Positions 3,893-5,644 of a stretch of DNA of 5,644 bases are shown here, piece by piece. The notes under the pieces are model-generated. The model was given only the letters and a program-made list of their open reading frames with translations. It did no database searches and had not been told where the DNA came from. A program made the translations under genes and the position numbers. The stretch lies in contig JBGSLA010000004.1 in assembly GCA_041740935.1 (NCBI GenBank), forward strand, positions 1 to 5,644. The letters run 5' to 3'. Position 1 is the first letter of the stretch; each line of letters begins with the position of its first letter. Origin of the DNA: JBGSLA01 sp041740935 (GTDB taxonomy: Bacteria; Desulfobacterota; Desulfobaccia; Desulfobaccales; 0-14-0-80-60-11).

Positions 3893-5644
3893 GTGAACCA
3901 AGTCCCCGCCCCGCCCGACAGGTTTTTCTCCTCCGGAGCCGCCCTCCAGGATTTTATCCTGCAGGAAGTTGGGCCGGGGTCATTGATTATCGTCCCCCAC
4001 CGGCGGCTGGCCCGGCAGGTGTGGCACAAGCAGCGGCTGGCCAATCTTAAGCGGGGCCTCACGGCCTGGGAGCCCCTGCCCCTGATGACGCTTCCCGACT
4101 GGTGGGCCGAACTCTACCGCCACCTCTGGCCCCCCTATGCCCTGGCGCCGCCCCTGGTGCGCCTGGCCCTGTGGCGCCGGGCCATCGCCTTGGCCCCCCC
4201 TCTGGAGGGGACCTCCCCCGACCTGGAGTGGGCCCAGGCCCTGGACGAGGCCCATGAGCTGCTCCTGCGCCACGCCTTGCCCCTTATCCAGCCGGGTCCT
4301 GGGGAGCCGCCCCTGGTGCGCTGGCGCCGGGCCGTCACCCGCATCTATGGGGAGCTGCTCCGGGAACAGGGCCGGCTGGCCCCCGGAGAGACGCCGGCCT
4401 TCCTGCAGGCCGCCCTGGCCGGCAAGGCTCTGCCGCTGCCCGCCGGCCTGGTGGTGGTGAGCCTCTCCACTTTGGCCCCGGTGGAGGAAAGCTGGCTTGA
4501 GGCCGTGGCCCGCCACCTTCCGGTCACCCGGGTTTTTATCCGGGGCGATCCGGACCATCTGCGCCGAGGATGCGAATTTCCGGATCAGGAGGAGGAAATG
4601 GCCTGGGTGGCGGCCCGGCTGCTGGAATGCCGCCATCTTGAGGAAATTCCCCTGCACCGTCTGGCCGTGACCTCCCCGGTCATGGACCGCTACGCCCCCC
4701 GCTTCCAAAGTTTTCTCCAGGAGATCCTGGGGCCCGCAGCCCACGGGGACGGCTGGGCCTACAACCTGTCCCACGGGCCGCGCCTCAGCGACGCTCCTCT
4801 CGGGAAGGCGGCCCTCCTGCCCCTGGCCTTTCCAGCCCAGGGAGAGCGCCGGGAGGATCTCACGGCCCTGCTCCTTTCCCCCTATTACCAGGCCTTGAAG
4901 CCTCAGCAAGGGTCTCTGGCCGTCTGGGACCGTCTCTGGCGGGAACAGGGCGCGGCCCAGGGCTGGGAGCATCTCCAGGCTGCGGCTTTTCAGGCGGTCT
5001 CCGGGGTTCCGGCTCTGGGGGACATTCTTGCTGCTTTGGAAAAAATATGGTCCCGGGACAATTTCCCCCCCGGCACCGGCGCACAATGGGCCGCCTGGCT
5101 CCGGGAAACCTGGAAGGCCCTTGGCTTTCCCGGACCCCTGGAAGGGGGCGAGATGCGGCAGTTTGAGCATCTCGAAACCATACTGGGGGAATTCACTGCG
5201 GCCCTCGGGGACGAAAACCTCTCACCCGCCGAGGCGCTCGCCTGGCTGCACCACGCCCTTAAGGACAAAACCCTCCCCGGCCCCGGTCTGGAGGAGGCGG
5301 GGCTCCAGGTGCTGGGCTGGCTCGAAATGCGGGGCCTGGACTTCGACCGGGTCTTCTGCCTGGGCATGAATTCGGCGGGCTTTCCCGGTTCCGCCCGCCC
5401 CCTGCCGCTGTTGAGCCGGGCGGAACGGCAGCAGGTCCTGGGCGGCACCCAGGAAAGCCAGGACCGCTTTGCCCGGGAGATTTTTGAAAATCTTCTAGGC
5501 ACCGCGCCCCACCTCACCTTCACCCGGCCGGCTTTTGAAAATCAAGAGCCCCAGGTGGGCACCCCTTTTTTTACCAAACCCTGGGAAACTGCGCGGATGC
5601 CCTTTCTCAGCCGCGCCGACCCCGCCTGGCTGCGGGCGCCAGAT
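3893..5644 (+). CDS. AddB-like helicase-nuclease repair protein, 5' part
   Basis: The frame is open from GTG 3893 to the last base, giving 584 residues with no stop; the gene is cut by the window edge. I read it as a member of the AddB/PD-(D/E)XK nuclease group, which processes double-strand DNA ends for recombination, usually with a UvrD-type helicase partner. The N-terminus (SLIIVPHRRLARQV, 30-43) is like the first strand and helix of a helicase-1A fold, but has no GKT-type Walker A, as in the inactivated helicase domains of such proteins. Near 469-508 the segment VLGWLEMRGLDFDRVFCLGM, then FPGSARPLPLLS, resembles helicase motif V of the UvrD/AddB class. The nuclease domain and any iron-sulfur cysteines would lie beyond the window. 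Relatives usually run to roughly 900 residues or more. The start is fixed by AGGTGA and an in-frame stop. Class is moderately sure; exact subfamily is not. Confidence 0.75.
   Translation, partial: MNQVPAPPDRFFSSGAALQDFILQEVGPGSLIIVPHRRLARQVWHKQRLANLKRGLTAWEPLPLMTLPDWWAELYRHLWPPYALAPPLVRLALWRRAIALAPPLEGTSPDLEWAQALDEAHELLLRHALPLIQPGPGEPPLVRWRRAVTRIYGELLREQGRLAPGETPAFLQAALAGKALPLPAGLVVVSLSTLAPVEESWLEAVARHLPVTRVFIRGDPDHLRRGCEFPDQEEEMAWVAARLLECRHLEEIPLHRLAVTSPVMDRYAPRFQSFLQEILGPAAHGDGWAYNLSHGPRLSDAPLGKAALLPLAFPAQGERREDLTALLLSPYYQALKPQQGSLAVWDRLWREQGAAQGWEHLQAAAFQAVSGVPALGDILAALEKIWSRDNFPPGTGAQWAAWLRETWKALGFPGPLEGGEMRQFEHLETILGEFTAALGDENLSPAEALAWLHHALKDKTLPGPGLEEAGLQVLGWLEMRGLDFDRVFCLGMNSAGFPGSARPLPLLSRAERQQVLGGTQESQDRFAREIFENLLGTAPHLTFTRPAFENQEPQVGTPFFTKPWETARMPFLSRADPAWLRAPD

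Noticed and set aside
3630..3896. 88-codon plus-strand frame ending at a GTGA overlap with the AddB-like start
   Set aside because: The overlap looks like operon coupling, but the frame runs through the Y-shaped repeat (its GTAAPPEYGR segment is translated repeat) and is otherwise serine-rich with no family resemblance.
3980..5170. Long minus-strand open frame of 396 codons
   Set aside because: It is antisense to the continuous plus-strand AddB-like frame, is rich in G, Q, P and H, and has no recognisable domain.
1..5644. CRISPR array, tRNA or rRNA genes
   Set aside because: No regularly spaced direct repeats, cloverleaf or rRNA-like segment was found on either strand.

Overview
The window is GC-rich chromosomal DNA with long genes, strong G/C bias at third codon positions and AG-rich ribosome binding sites. 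This suggests a Gram-negative bacterium. The flavour of the proteins and of the intergenic repeats would fit a member of the Desulfobacterota (former Deltaproteobacteria), but that is an impression with low confidence: there is no rRNA or other marker gene here.

Layout, left to right. Positions 1-507 hold no gene I can support. They contain a tight GCAA-loop hairpin, a 58-nt Y-shaped palindromic repeat that ends in a T-run, and a 27-bp imperfect inverted repeat. Next is a minus-strand gene (508-1506) for a zinc-dependent, MDR-type alcohol dehydrogenase that probably starts at GTG. A 210-nt divergent spacer follows, with a good sigma70-type promoter candidate, a short inverted repeat and a doubtful 20-codon reading frame. 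Then comes a complete plus-strand ftsH (1717-3594), the membrane-bound AAA+ zinc protease. A 298-nt spacer packed with hairpins holds a second, 59-nt relative of the Y-shaped repeat. Last is the 5' part (3893-5644, cut by the window end) of a large AddB-like protein of the helicase-nuclease DNA repair class. It has no visible Walker A motif.

The genes do not look like one pathway. The dehydrogenase is divergent from ftsH and probably independent of it. FtsH does membrane-protein quality control. The AddB-like gene has its own ribosome binding site and probably starts a separate double-strand-break repair unit, although no clear terminator separates it from ftsH. I see no new defence or enzymatic system. 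The most unusual content is the intergenic DNA, where several families of small palindromic repeats sit in the spacers flanking these ordinary genes.
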